Positions 6,344-15,354 of a stretch of DNA of 64,000 nucleotides are shown here, piece by piece. Source of the stretch: Nocardioides albertanoniae (lineage in GTDB: Bacteria; Actinomycetota; Actinomycetes; Propionibacteriales; Nocardioidaceae); contig NZ_VFOV01000001.1 in assembly GCF_006716315.1 (NCBI RefSeq), positions 2,372,501 through 2,436,500 on the forward strand. Reading direction: 5' to 3'. Below the pieces are notes generated by a model. The model saw nothing but the letters and a program-made list of their open reading frames with translations. It made no database searches and was not told the DNA's origin. The translations under genes were made by a program, and so were the position numbers. Positions within the stretch are counted from its first letter, which is position 1. Every line of letters starts with the position of its first letter.

Positions 6344-8119
6344 TCAGGCTCGGCGTGTCCCGCGGCCTGACGCGGTTTTCGGTGTCTCGAGCAGGTGCCA
6401 CCCCTCTGCTTGCGTACGTTCGCGCCAGAAGTCGAGGTAACGGCCGCCGTGGGCGACGAGCTCGTCGTGGCTGCCGCGCTCCACGATGCGGCCACCGTCG
6501 AGCACCACGATCTGGTCGGCGGCGACGACCGTCTGCAGCCGGTGGGCGATGACGATGACCGTGCGGTCGGCGGCCAGGGCGGTCAGCGCCTCCTGCACCG
6601 CGGCCTCGTTCTCGGCGTCGAGGGCAGCGGTCGCCTCGTCGAGCAGCACCACCGGGGCGTCCTTCAACAGCGCCCGGGCGATCGAGACCCGCTGCTTCTC
6701 GCCACCCGACAACGTGGAGCCGGCCTCGCCGATGCGGGTCTGCCAGCCGTGGGGGAGTCGCTCGACGATGTCGTCGACACGGGCCAGCCTCGCTGCCTCG
6801 TGCAGTGCCTCCTCGGACGCGTCGGGCCGCGACATGAGCACGTTGTCGCGCAGGGTGCCCTCGAAGAGGTAGACGTCCTGGAAGACGATCGAGACCCGCC
6901 GCATCAGCGCCTCGGTGCCGAGGTCGCGTACGTCGGCACCGCCGAGCATCACCGAGCCCGAGGTGGCGTCGTGGAACCGCGCGACCAGACGCAGCAGGGT
7001 GCTCTTGCCGGAGCCCGAGGGCCCGACCACGGCCGTCAGCGAGCGGGGCGGCGCGAGGAGGCTGATCTCGTCGAGCACCCGGGTCGTGCCGTCGTAGGAG
7101 AAGCAGACGTCTCGCAGCTCGATGCCGGTGTGGGCAGGCTCGGCCGGGGTGACCGGCTCGGGGAGCGGCTCGACCCGGAGCACGTCGAGCACACGTCGCA
7201 ACGACCCCTCGGCGATGCGCAGGGCGCTGGAGAGCTCGCCGTAGTCGATCAGCGACTCGACGAACCGCACCGTGAGCACCAGCAGGCCGATCGCGGTGGC
7301 CGCGCCGAGCGTGCCGCCGAGAGCGAGATGCACGGCGAGGGCGATCACCACGGTGAGCAGCGCCTGCACGGAGAGCAGCTGGATCCCCAGTCCGCCGAAA
7401 CCGGTCACCAGCAGCCGCTTGGAGGCCCGCTTCTGGTTCTTCAGCGCTGTCTCGACGAGCTCGTTGCCGTGCACGGTGCGGCCGAAGACCCTCAGCGCCG
7501 GCTGGTTGAGCGCGAACTCGACCACCCGCGCCGATCCCTCGGCCATCGCCGCGTCATAGGCGCCCTCACCTCGCCCGACGATCGCCGCCAGGAGCCGGGT
7601 GGCGGCCAGCACCGCGGCGACCCCGGCGAGCAGCGCGAGAGCCAGGCGCCACTCCAGGAAGGCCATCGCGACCACCACGGTCACCGGGCTGACGACGGCG
7701 GCGATCAACGGCCGCAGGAGATGACCAGGCACCGAGGCGATGTCGGTGGCGCCCTTCGAGGCCAGCCGGGACAGCTGGCCGGTGCGGTCCTGGTCGTACC
7801 AGCCCAGGGGCAGCCGGGCGGTGTGCTCCCCGAGCCGGGCAAGGGTGATGTCGAGCAGGTCGCAGGCGAGGCCGTAGCCGTCGAGGTTGCCGAGGGTCAG
7901 CGCGACGTGATGGGCCACGAACAGGCACGCCAGCACGCCCAGCCAGGTGGTCGCGGTCTGCCAGTCCTGACGCAGCGCGGCCTCCAGCACCGGCACCACG
8001 CAGGCGAAGGCAAGACCCTGCAGCACGCCGGTGGCGACGAACATCGTCACGACCCTGGTCAGCTGCCGGCGGTGTGCGCGGTCCAGGAGGGCAGCGAGCA
8101 GACCGACGATGGTGATCAC
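6344..8119 (-). CDS. ABC transporter, fused permease and ATPase (second half)
   Basis: 591 aa from the GTG at 8119, which overlaps the stop of the upstream ABC gene (GTGA) and follows GAGGAG. The N-terminal half has about six membrane helices, the C-terminal half an ATPase: Walker A GPSGSGKST, signature LSGGEKQRVSIARALL, Walker B VVLLDEATAALD, H-loop IAHRLQT. With its neighbour it should form a heterodimeric exporter-fold transporter. The pair is closest in style to IrtAB/YbtPQ siderophore transporters, but the SIP reductase domain of IrtA is absent and no siderophore genes are nearby, so the substrate is open. Confidence 0.85.
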   Translation of the reverse strand: MITIVGLLAALLDRAHRRQLTRVVTMFVATGVLQGLAFACVVPVLEAALRQDWQTATTWLGVLACLFVAHHVALTLGNLDGYGLACDLLDITLARLGEHTARLPLGWYDQDRTGQLSRLASKGATDIASVPGHLLRPLIAAVVSPVTVVVAMAFLEWRLALALLAGVAAVLAATRLLAAIVGRGEGAYDAAMAEGSARVVEFALNQPALRVFGRTVHGNELVETALKNQKRASKRLLVTGFGGLGIQLLSVQALLTVVIALAVHLALGGTLGAATAIGLLVLTVRFVESLIDYGELSSALRIAEGSLRRVLDVLRVEPLPEPVTPAEPAHTGIELRDVCFSYDGTTRVLDEISLLAPPRSLTAVVGPSGSGKSTLLRLVARFHDATSGSVMLGGADVRDLGTEALMRRVSIVFQDVYLFEGTLRDNVLMSRPDASEEALHEAARLARVDDIVERLPHGWQTRIGEAGSTLSGGEKQRVSIARALLKDAPVVLLDEATAALDAENEAAVQEALTALAADRTVIVIAHRLQTVVAADQIVVLDGGRIVERGSHDELVAHGGRYLDFWRERTQAEGWHLLETPKTASGRGTRRA

Positions 8120-9924
8120 GCGCACTCCTCGTCGGTCGAGCGGCCAGGTTGGCCGGCCGGCCTCACGGCTCGGTCGGCGAGAGCCGTGGGATGAGCGCGC
8201 TGGTCGGCGATCCACAGCCGCGCATAGCGCCCCTCGAGGGCGAGCAGGTCGGCGTGGGTGCCGCGCTCGGCGATGCGACCGGACTCGAGCACGACGATCT
8301 GATCTGCCGCGGTGACCGTGGAGAGCCGGTGGGCGATCACCAGCAGCGTACGCCCCGCCACGAGCCGCGACAGGGCCCTCTGCACAAGCGCCTCCGACTC
8401 GGGGTCCGCGGCCGCGGTGGCCTCGTCGAGCACCAGGATCGGGGTGTCGGAGAGGAGGGCGCGGGCGATCGCGACCCGCTGTCGCTCGCCTCCGGAGAGC
8501 TGGGCGTCCTCACCGACCACCGAGTCGTAGGCCCGCGGGAGCTCCGCGACGCGGTCGGCGATCTGCGCGGCCTCGGCCGCCCGGCGTACGTCGGCATCGG
8601 TGGCGTCGGGGTGGGCGAGCCGGATGTTGTCCCTGATGGAGGTGCGGAGCAGCCCGGTGTCCTGGAAGACGAAGGAGACCTGCGCGTAGAGCTGCGCGCT
8701 GGTCATCTCGCGCAGGTCGACCCCGGCGATGGTGATCCGGCCCTCGGTGGGGTCGGCGAAGCGGGGCAGCAGCTTGGCCAGCGTCGACTTGCCCGACCCG
8801 GAGGCACCGACGAGAGCGGTGACGGTGCCGGGCTCGAGGGTGAGGTCGATGTCGTGGAGCACCGGCGCGGCCTCGGGGGAGTAGGCGAAGCAGACGCCGC
8901 TGAGGTCGACCCGCGCCGACGACGGGGCTGGTGCGGGCGAGGCCGGCTCGGGGAGCTCGGGCTCCTCGAGGAGCAGCTGGATGCGCCGGGCCGCTCCGGT
9001 CGCCTCCCGCAGCTCGCGGGCCGCGTAGCCGGCGACGGTGACCGGCGCCGTCATGGCCAGGCCGAGCACCAGGAACGGCACCAGGTCAGGACCGGTGACC
9101 CAGCCCGCCCGGAGCATCCAGACGCCGGCGCTCAGCACCAGCACCAGGGTGAGCGCGGGCGTCAGCGCGAGCTCCATCAGCAGCATCCCGAGCGCGGAGT
9201 GACGCATCCAGGCGCGGTTGAAGCCTCCGAAGCGGGTGGCGACCTCGGCGAGACGCCGGTGAGCCTGCCCGGTGGCTCCGAACGTCTTGATCTCCGCGAT
9301 GCCGCCGGCGTTCTCGACGGTCGCCGCGGCCAGCTCGGCCAGCCCGGCGTCGTAGTCGCGGTAGAGCGCGCCGGCGCCCCGCATCGAGATGCGGAACCCG
9401 ACCAGGCCGAGCGCGAGCGGCACCAGGGTGACCAGGGCCAGCGGCGGCGAGACGGCGAAGAGATAGACGGCGACCACGGTGGGCAGCGTGATCGCGGCGG
9501 TGAGCTCCATGACCGAGTGGGCGACCAGATGGTGCAGCGCCGCGACGTCGTCCTGCACCGCCTTCTTGACCGCGCCCGAGTTGCGCTCGGTGAACCAGGC
9601 CAGCGGCACCCGGCCGAGCCGGGAGACCAGTCGGCGGCGCAGGTGGATGGAGAGGTCGAGGTCGGCGACGTGGGAGAGCCAGGAGGAGCCGAGCACCGTC
9701 ATCAGGCGCACCAGCAGCGCCGCCACGCTCACCCCGACCACCACCCAGGCACGGGTGGCGTCGACCGGGGCGCCGGACCCGGCGGGCAGCAGGATCCGGG
9801 CGAGCTCGACGATCCCTACCAGCGGCACCAGCCCGGCGAGCGTCGAGACGACCATCAGCAGCAGGCTGCCGACCAGCCTTCCCCGCACAGGACGAAGCGT
9901 CTGGAGGAGGGGGGACCGGCGCAA
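8116..9924 (-). CDS. ABC transporter, fused permease and ATPase (first half)
   Basis: 602 aa, starting at TTG with AGGAG 7 nt upstream. Membrane helices at about 17-40, 60-80, 130-180 and 240-300 precede the ATPase: Walker A GASGSGKST, signature LSGGERQRVAIARALL, Walker B LVLDEATAAADPE (one Asp shifted from the usual SALD), H-loop IAHRLST. Its 4-nt overlap with the next gene indicates co-translation of a heterodimer. Siderophore or peptide export/import are the common roles for this architecture. Confidence 0.85.
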   Translation of the reverse strand: MRRSPLLQTLRPVRGRLVGSLLLMVVSTLAGLVPLVGIVELARILLPAGSGAPVDATRAWVVVGVSVAALLVRLMTVLGSSWLSHVADLDLSIHLRRRLVSRLGRVPLAWFTERNSGAVKKAVQDDVAALHHLVAHSVMELTAAITLPTVVAVYLFAVSPPLALVTLVPLALGLVGFRISMRGAGALYRDYDAGLAELAAATVENAGGIAEIKTFGATGQAHRRLAEVATRFGGFNRAWMRHSALGMLLMELALTPALTLVLVLSAGVWMLRAGWVTGPDLVPFLVLGLAMTAPVTVAGYAARELREATGAARRIQLLLEEPELPEPASPAPAPSSARVDLSGVCFAYSPEAAPVLHDIDLTLEPGTVTALVGASGSGKSTLAKLLPRFADPTEGRITIAGVDLREMTSAQLYAQVSFVFQDTGLLRTSIRDNIRLAHPDATDADVRRAAEAAQIADRVAELPRAYDSVVGEDAQLSGGERQRVAIARALLSDTPILVLDEATAAADPESEALVQRALSRLVAGRTLLVIAHRLSTVTAADQIVVLESGRIAERGTHADLLALEGRYARLWIADQRAHPTALADRAVRPAGQPGRSTDEECA

Positions 9925-9981
9925 GTGGTCTCCTGTCGCGATCGTGAGGCAGCGGCGTACGGCGGTGGCGGGTGACCCGAT

Positions 9982-10641
9982 TCAGCCGAAGAGGTTGCCG
10001 CTGTCCTGGCCGATGGCCCGCTTGCGGGCGAAGTAGTCGTTGATGATCACGCGGTAGAGGTCGGCGTCGTCACGGGCCCAGTTGCGCATGAGCTCGCATC
10101 CCAGCGCGAGCGACGTGATCGGCTGGGCGCCGGCCTGGGTCATGCGCTCGATCGCGGTCCGGTGGGTGACCGCGGAGACACCGCCGACCGCGTCGACGGC
10201 GGGGTAGATCTCGTAGCCCTCGGCGAGCATGTCGAGGGTGGGGAAGGCGAGGCAGACCTCCGTCCACAGGCCGGCCATGACGATCTTCTTGCGCCCGGTG
10301 GCCTCGATCGCGGCCCGGAAGTCGGCGTCCTCCCAGGAGTTGACGCCGGTGCGGTCGATCTCGGCCACGCCGGGCAGCTCATCGGCGATCGCCGGCACGG
10401 TGGGTGCGTTGACGCCCATCCCGACGGCCACGGTGGTCAGGACCGTCGGGATCTCGTACGCGTGGGCGAGCTTGGCCAGCGTGACCGCCCCCAGGTCGAT
10501 CTCGGCCGGGGTGGCCGAGCCGACGGTGGCGTACTGGCCCTCCTGGAAGTCGATCATCACGATCGCGCAGTTGGCCGGGGTGAGCAGGTGATCGGTCTCG
10601 GGGTCGCGGATCGGCTCCGGATCGGTCTTGATCGTCGGCAT
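9982..10641 (-). CDS. Isochorismatase-family cysteine hydrolase
   Basis: 219 aa. MIDFQEGQY carries the first catalytic Asp, TGRKKIVMAGLWTEVCLAFP holds the Lys, the cis-peptide region and the nucleophilic Cys, and DAVGGVS is the usual downstream motif. These give the D-K-C triad of the family. The branch resembles hydrolases of the YcaC type. Substrate unknown. GGAGGGACCAGTC precedes the ATG. It is co-oriented with ceoB/ceoC but separated by 37 bp. Confidence 0.88.
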   Translation of the reverse strand: MPTIKTDPEPIRDPETDHLLTPANCAIVMIDFQEGQYATVGSATPAEIDLGAVTLAKLAHAYEIPTVLTTVAVGMGVNAPTVPAIADELPGVAEIDRTGVNSWEDADFRAAIEATGRKKIVMAGLWTEVCLAFPTLDMLAEGYEIYPAVDAVGGVSAVTHRTAIERMTQAGAQPITSLALGCELMRNWARDDADLYRVIINDYFARKRAIGQDSGNLFG

Positions 10642-10678
10642 GACTGGTCCCTCCTGTGGTGTGGCCGGGTGGTGTGGC

Positions 10679-11350
10679 TCAGCCGCCGTGACCCGTCGGG
10701 GCCAGGAGCCGCTCGAGCTCGTCCTCCTTCTCGGTGGGCACGACGAAGAGGAGCTCATCGCCCTGCTCGAGAGGCTGCTCGGGGGTGGGCACGTAGACCT
10801 GGCCGTCGCGCAGGAGGGTGACCAGCGCGCAGTTCTCCGGGAACGGCACCAGGCCGGTCGGCTTGCCGACGTAGGGAGAGTCGGCGGGCAGGGTGATCTC
10901 GACCAGGTTGGCCTGGCCCTGGCGGAAGGTGAACAGACGCACCAGGTCGCCGACGGTGACGGCCTCCTCGACCAGCGCCGACATGATCCGTGGCGTCGAG
11001 ACGTTGACGTCGACGCCCCAGGCCTCGGTGAAGAGCCACTCGTTGTTGGGGTGGTTGACGCGGCCCACGGTGCGCGGCACGCCGAATTCGGTCTTGGCCA
11101 GCAGCGAGCACACCAGGTTGGCCTTGTCGTCACCGGTCGCGGCGATGACCACGTCGCAGTTGTCGAGCCTGGCCTCCTCGAGCGAGGACAGCTCGCAGGC
11201 ATCGGCCAGCAGCCACTCGGCGTCGGCGACCCGCTCGGGCTTGATCGCTGCAGGGTTCTTGTCGACCAGCAGCACCTCGTGGCCGTTGACGATCAGCTCG
11301 CTGGCGATGGAACGGCCCACGGCGCCGGCTCCGGCGATTGCTACGCGCAT
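10679..11350 (-). CDS. ceoC: Trk-type K+ uptake regulator CeoC
   Basis: 223 aa, a single RCK unit. The N-terminal Rossmann fold MRVAIAGAGAVGRSIA binds NAD(H); DVVIAATGDDKANLV is the typical RCK_N motif; the C-terminal RCK_C runs from about residue 140 (ANLVEITLPADSPYVGKP). It gates a K+ channel or transporter at the membrane. The start overlaps the ceoB stop (TGATG). The CeoB/CeoC pair is the actinobacterial arrangement. Confidence 0.92.
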   Translation of the reverse strand: MRVAIAGAGAVGRSIASELIVNGHEVLLVDKNPAAIKPERVADAEWLLADACELSSLEEARLDNCDVVIAATGDDKANLVCSLLAKTEFGVPRTVGRVNHPNNEWLFTEAWGVDVNVSTPRIMSALVEEAVTVGDLVRLFTFRQGQANLVEITLPADSPYVGKPTGLVPFPENCALVTLLRDGQVYVPTPEQPLEQGDELLFVVPTEKEDELERLLAPTGHGG

Positions 11351-12012
11351 CAGTCGTCCTCCGGGCCGTTCTTGATGGACTTGTACGCCTGGTCGGTGTT
11401 CTCCTCGCGCATGACGATGTGGAGCACGTCGCCCTCCTGGATCACGCTCTCGCGCACCGGGATGATGCCCTCGCCGAGCCGGTCGATCCAGGCGATGCGG
11501 CTGCCGGACTGACGCTGGAACTTGATGGTGCGCTGGCCGACCCAGGCCTCGGGCAGGATGACCTGGTCGATCCGGATGGTGCCCGACATGTCACGGAAGT
11601 CGGGCTCGGTGCCGGCCGGCAGGAGCCGGCGGAGCACCTGGTCGGCGGTCCACTTCACGGTCGCGACGGTGCTGATGCCGAGGCGCTGGTAGACCTCGGC
11701 GCGGCCGGGGTCGTAGATGCGGGCGACGACCTGCTGGATGCCGAACTCCTCGCGCGCCACCCGGGCGGCGATGATGTTGGAGTTGTCGCCGCTGGAGACC
11801 GCCGCGAACGACTCGGCGCGCTTGATGCCGGCCTTGAGGAGCACCTCGCGGTCGAAGCCCATCCCGGAGACCTTGTCACCGTTGAACCCCGGGCCCAGCC
11901 GTCGGAACGCCTCGGGGTTCTGGTCGATGACGGAGACCGTGTGGTTGCGGTCCTCGAGGCTCCTGGCCAAGGTGGATCCGACGCGGCCACAACCCATGAT
12001 CACTACGTGCAC
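11350..12012 (-). CDS. ceoB: Trk-type K+ uptake regulator CeoB
   Basis: 220 aa: RCK_N with MHVVIMGCGRVGSTLARSLE, then the FAAVSSGDNSNIIAARVARE motif, and RCK_C from about residue 135. It pairs with CeoC as the regulatory ring of a K+ uptake system. No TrkG/H channel gene is adjacent. Instead the divergent gene 130 bp away is an APC/KUP-like permease, a plausible transport partner. Confidence 0.92.
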   Translation of the reverse strand: MHVVIMGCGRVGSTLARSLEDRNHTVSVIDQNPEAFRRLGPGFNGDKVSGMGFDREVLLKAGIKRAESFAAVSSGDNSNIIAARVAREEFGIQQVVARIYDPGRAEVYQRLGISTVATVKWTADQVLRRLLPAGTEPDFRDMSGTIRIDQVILPEAWVGQRTIKFQRQSGSRIAWIDRLGEGIIPVRESVIQEGDVLHIVMREENTDQAYKSIKNGPEDD

Positions 12013-12128
12013 CGTGTCATGATTGCACTCGCCGAGGCTGCGCGTCGCCTACGCCCTCGAAGTTGGCGTGTTCGGGTTCGGGAACCCGTCCGGGCGATCC
12101 GGAAGCATATGGAAGCCGCGTTGTGCCG

Positions 12129-12134
12129 TAGCGT
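12129..12134 (+). promoter_or_regulatory. Putative -10 box of the APC permease gene
   Basis: TAGCGT fits the TANNNT pattern and ends 8 nt before the proposed GTG start at 12143. No Shine-Dalgarno is visible, so a leaderless transcript is likely. This fits the same layout at several other genes in the window. Confidence 0.4.
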
Positions 12135-12142
12135 CTGCGGTT

Positions 12143-14161
12143 GTGGGTGTTGGTGATGTCTCCAAGCGGATCCTCATCGGTCGCAAGCTCCGCAGCTCGC
12201 AGCTGGGGGAGACGCTGCTGCCGAAGCGGATCGCGCTTCCCGTCTTCGCGAGCGACGCGCTCTCGTCGGTGGCCTACGCGCCCGACGAGATCTTCATCAT
12301 GCTCGCTGTGGCAGGGGCTTCGGCGTACGCCTGGTCGTGGAAGATCGGCCTCGTCGTCGCCCTGGTGATGCTCACGGTGGTCACCTCCTACCGGCAGACG
12401 GTGCACGCCTACCCGAGCGGCGGTGGCGACTACGAGGTGGCGACCGTCAACCTCGGCCGTAACGCCGGTGTGACCGTGGCCAGCGCGCTGCTGGTCGACT
12501 ACGTGCTGACCGTCGCGGTCTCGATCTCCAACGCCGCCCAGTACGCCGCCAGCGCCATCCCGCACCTGATCGGCCACGAGGCGCTGGTCGCCTCGATCGC
12601 GATCGTCGTGCTGACCGCCACCAACCTCCGAGGGGTGCGCGAGTCCGGCACCTTCTTCGCGATCCCGACCTACCTGTTCATGGCCGCGATCCTCGGCACC
12701 GGCCTCTACGGGCTGTTGTTGCTGCTCAACGGCAGCCTGCCGCAGGCAGAGAGCGCCAACCTCCGGATCCGACCGGAGGAGGGCTGGGAGGGCACGCTCA
12801 ACCAGGTGGCGCTGGTCTTCCTGCTCGCCCGGGCGTTCTCCTCGGGGTGTGCGGCGCTGACCGGCGTCGAGGCGATCTCCAACGGCGTACCCGCCTTCCA
12901 GCGGCCGAAGAGCAAGAACGCCGCGACCACGCTGCTGCTCCTCGGCCTGATCGCGGTCACGATGATGATGAGCATCATCGTGCTCGCCAACCAGATGAGC
13001 ATCCGCTACGTCGACCCGCATGCGCTGGAGAACCTCCGCACGGCCGGCGGCGGGGCGGTCCCGGCCGGCTACGAGCAGCACCCGGTGATCTCCCAGATCG
13101 CCGCCGGCGTCTTCCACGACTTCCCGCCGGGCTTCTACTTCGTCATCACCGTCACCGGCGTCATCTTGGTGCTCGCCGCCAACACCGCGTTCAACGGGTT
13201 CCCGGTGCTCGGCTCGATCCTGGCGCGCGACGGCTACGCGCCGCGGTCGCTGGGTGCGCGCGGCGACCGGCTCGCCTACAGCAACGGCATCATCTTCCTG
13301 GCGGTGCTGGCGATCGCCCTGATCGTGATCTTCGATGCGCAGACGACCAAGCTGATCCAGCTCTACATCGTCGGCGTCTTCGTCTCGTTCAACCTCAGCC
13401 AGCTGGGCATGATCCGCCACTGGACCCGCCACCTGGCCACCGAGCGCGACCCGAACGAACGACGCCGCATGCAGCGCTCCCGGGCGATCAACGCCTTCGG
13501 CCTCGGGATGACCTCGGTGGTGCTCGTGATCGTGCTGGTGACCAAGTTCCTCGCCGGCGCCTGGATCACGATCTTGGCGATGTCGTTCTTCTTCGTCGTC
13601 ATGCTCGCGATCAAGCGTCACTACGACAGCGTCGCCCGCGAGCTGGCGGCCGACGAGTCCGACAAGGTGATGCCGACCCGGGTCCATGCGATCGTGCTGG
13701 TCTCCAAGCTGCACAAACCGACGCTGCGCGCGCTGGCCTTCGCCCAGGCCACCCGGCCCAACGCGCTCGAGGCCGTCACGGTCTCGACCACCGACTCCGA
13801 CACCGCCGAGCTGCTCAAGCAGTGGGACGAGCGCAACCTGCCGATGCCGCTCAAGGTGCTCCACTCGCCCTATCGCGAGCTGATCCGACCGGTCGTGGAG
13901 TACGCCTCGGCGATCCGCAACGCCAACCCGCGCGGCGTCGTGGCCGTCTACATCCCCGAGTACGTCGTGGGCCGCTGGTGGGAGCAGCTGCTCCACAACC
14001 AGACCGCGCTGCGGCTCAAGGGGCGGCTGCTGTTCACCCCGGGCGTCATGGTCATCTCGGTGCCCTACCAGCTGGCATCCGGCAAGGAGCGCGCCGCCGA
14101 GATGCGCGAGGAGTACTGGCTGGCCCCCGGGCTGCGCCGAGGAAGCGACACACGACGATGA
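12143..14161 (+). CDS. APC-superfamily permease, probable K+ or amino acid importer
   Basis: 672 aa from the GTG at 12143; the frame stays open further upstream, but conserved sequence begins near SKRILIGRKL. About 12 membrane helices are followed by a cytosolic C-terminal domain of about 170 residues (from MPTRVHAIVLVSKLHKPT) rich in alpha/beta elements. SDALSSVAYAPDEI near the start is the substrate-site helix of the KimA/APC group. Divergence from ceoB/ceoC favours potassium, as for KimA of Bacillus. The stop overlaps the next start (ATGA). Confidence 0.85.
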   Translation: MGVGDVSKRILIGRKLRSSQLGETLLPKRIALPVFASDALSSVAYAPDEIFIMLAVAGASAYAWSWKIGLVVALVMLTVVTSYRQTVHAYPSGGGDYEVATVNLGRNAGVTVASALLVDYVLTVAVSISNAAQYAASAIPHLIGHEALVASIAIVVLTATNLRGVRESGTFFAIPTYLFMAAILGTGLYGLLLLLNGSLPQAESANLRIRPEEGWEGTLNQVALVFLLARAFSSGCAALTGVEAISNGVPAFQRPKSKNAATTLLLLGLIAVTMMMSIIVLANQMSIRYVDPHALENLRTAGGGAVPAGYEQHPVISQIAAGVFHDFPPGFYFVITVTGVILVLAANTAFNGFPVLGSILARDGYAPRSLGARGDRLAYSNGIIFLAVLAIALIVIFDAQTTKLIQLYIVGVFVSFNLSQLGMIRHWTRHLATERDPNERRRMQRSRAINAFGLGMTSVVLVIVLVTKFLAGAWITILAMSFFFVVMLAIKRHYDSVARELAADESDKVMPTRVHAIVLVSKLHKPTLRALAFAQATRPNALEAVTVSTTDSDTAELLKQWDERNLPMPLKVLHSPYRELIRPVVEYASAIRNANPRGVVAVYIPEYVVGRWWEQLLHNQTALRLKGRLLFTPGVMVISVPYQLASGKERAAEMREEYWLAPGLRRGSDTRR

Positions 14162-15345
14162 GCAGCACCCGCAGACCCGCCTCCCGCGGACGACGGCCGC
14201 GCGCGAAGGCCGCGAAGGGCATGTCCTACGTCGGGCGTCGCTTCGAGGTGGAGATCGGGCCGGTGGCCCACGGCGGCCACTTCGTGGCCCGGGTCGAGCT
14301 CGAGGACGCCTCGCGCGTCGTCTTCGTACGCCACGCCCTGCCCGGCGAGCGGGCCGTCGTCGAGATCACCGAGGGATCTGCCGGCGACAGGTTCTGGCGC
14401 GGTGACGCGGTCGAGACCCTCGAGGCGTCGACCGAGCGCGTCGCGCCTCCGTGCCCCTACGCCGGCCCCGGCCGCTGTGGTGGCTGCGACTTCCAGCACG
14501 TCGCGCTCCCGGCGCAGCGTGACCTGAAGGCCACGGTGGTGCGCGAGCAGCTGGTGCGCCTGGGCGGGCTCGACGCCGCCGACCCTCTGCTGGCCGACCT
14601 GGTCGTCGAGGCCGTGCCGGGCGACGTCGACGGGCTGCGCTGGCGCACCCGCCAGCGCTACGCCACCACTCCCGACGGCGGCCGCGGGATGAGGAAGTAT
14701 CGCTCGCACGAGGTGATCCCCGTCGACGACTGCCTGATCGCCTCCCCTGAGGCGCGTGAGCCCGCCCGTGGCACCATCACCGAGCGGGTCGAGGTCGAGG
14801 GCACCGAGCACACCTTCAAGGTGGCTGCCGACGGCTTCTGGCAGGTGCACCCCGGTGCGCCCACGGCGTTGGTCTCCGCAGTGCTCGGCGCGCTCGCCCC
14901 AGAGCCCGGTGACACCGTCTTGGACCTCTACGCCGGTGTCGGTCTCTTCTCCGCGTTCCTGGCCGACCGGGTCGGTCCCGATGGGCAGGTCGTCGCCGTC
15001 GAGGGCGACCGCACCGCCTCCGCGCTCTCCACGGGCAACGTCGCGGGCGCCGAGGTTACGGCCGGCGACGTCGGCACGGTCGTGGCCGGCATGGGGGAGC
15101 GGTCGTTCGATCTCGTCGTGCTCGACCCGCCGCGCGAGGGCGCTCGCCGGAAGGTCGTCGACGCCGTCGCCGCCCGCTCGCCCCGGAAGGTGGCCTACGT
15201 CGCCTGCGACCCGGCCGCGCTGGCCCGCGACGTCGCGATCTTCGCCGAGCACGGCTACCGGCTGCGTACGCTGCGGGCCTTCGACCTCTTCCCGATGACG
15301 CACCACGTCGAGTGCGTCGCGCTGCTGACCAGAGAGCGACCCTGA
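14158..15345 (+). CDS. TrmA/RumA-type class I SAM-dependent RNA methyltransferase
   Basis: 395 aa. An N-terminal TRAM domain (VGRRFEVEIGPVAHGG) is followed by a cysteine cluster, CPYAGPGRCGGCDF, matching the [4Fe-4S] ligands of the family. The C-terminal methyltransferase has VLDLYAGVGLFS (SAM), VLDPPREG and the catalytic Cys in VAYVACDPAALARD. Family members make 5-methyluridine in rRNA or tRNA; which site this one modifies cannot be read here. It is translationally coupled to the permease by ATGA. Confidence 0.92.
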   Translation: MSSTRRPASRGRRPRAKAAKGMSYVGRRFEVEIGPVAHGGHFVARVELEDASRVVFVRHALPGERAVVEITEGSAGDRFWRGDAVETLEASTERVAPPCPYAGPGRCGGCDFQHVALPAQRDLKATVVREQLVRLGGLDAADPLLADLVVEAVPGDVDGLRWRTRQRYATTPDGGRGMRKYRSHEVIPVDDCLIASPEAREPARGTITERVEVEGTEHTFKVAADGFWQVHPGAPTALVSAVLGALAPEPGDTVLDLYAGVGLFSAFLADRVGPDGQVVAVEGDRTASALSTGNVAGAEVTAGDVGTVVAGMGERSFDLVVLDPPREGARRKVVDAVAARSPRKVAYVACDPAALARDVAIFAEHGYRLRTLRAFDLFPMTHHVECVALLTRERP

Positions 15346-15354
15346 ACCGGGTGG

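Noticed and set aside
8149..9975. 608-codon plus-strand frame opposite the ABC gene
   Set aside because: The minus strand carries Walker and signature motifs; this frame has no family features and biased Gly/Glu/Gln composition.
12017..13996. 659-codon minus-strand frame under the APC permease
   Set aside because: The permease on the plus strand has clear helices and a known N-terminus; the other frame is a composition shadow.
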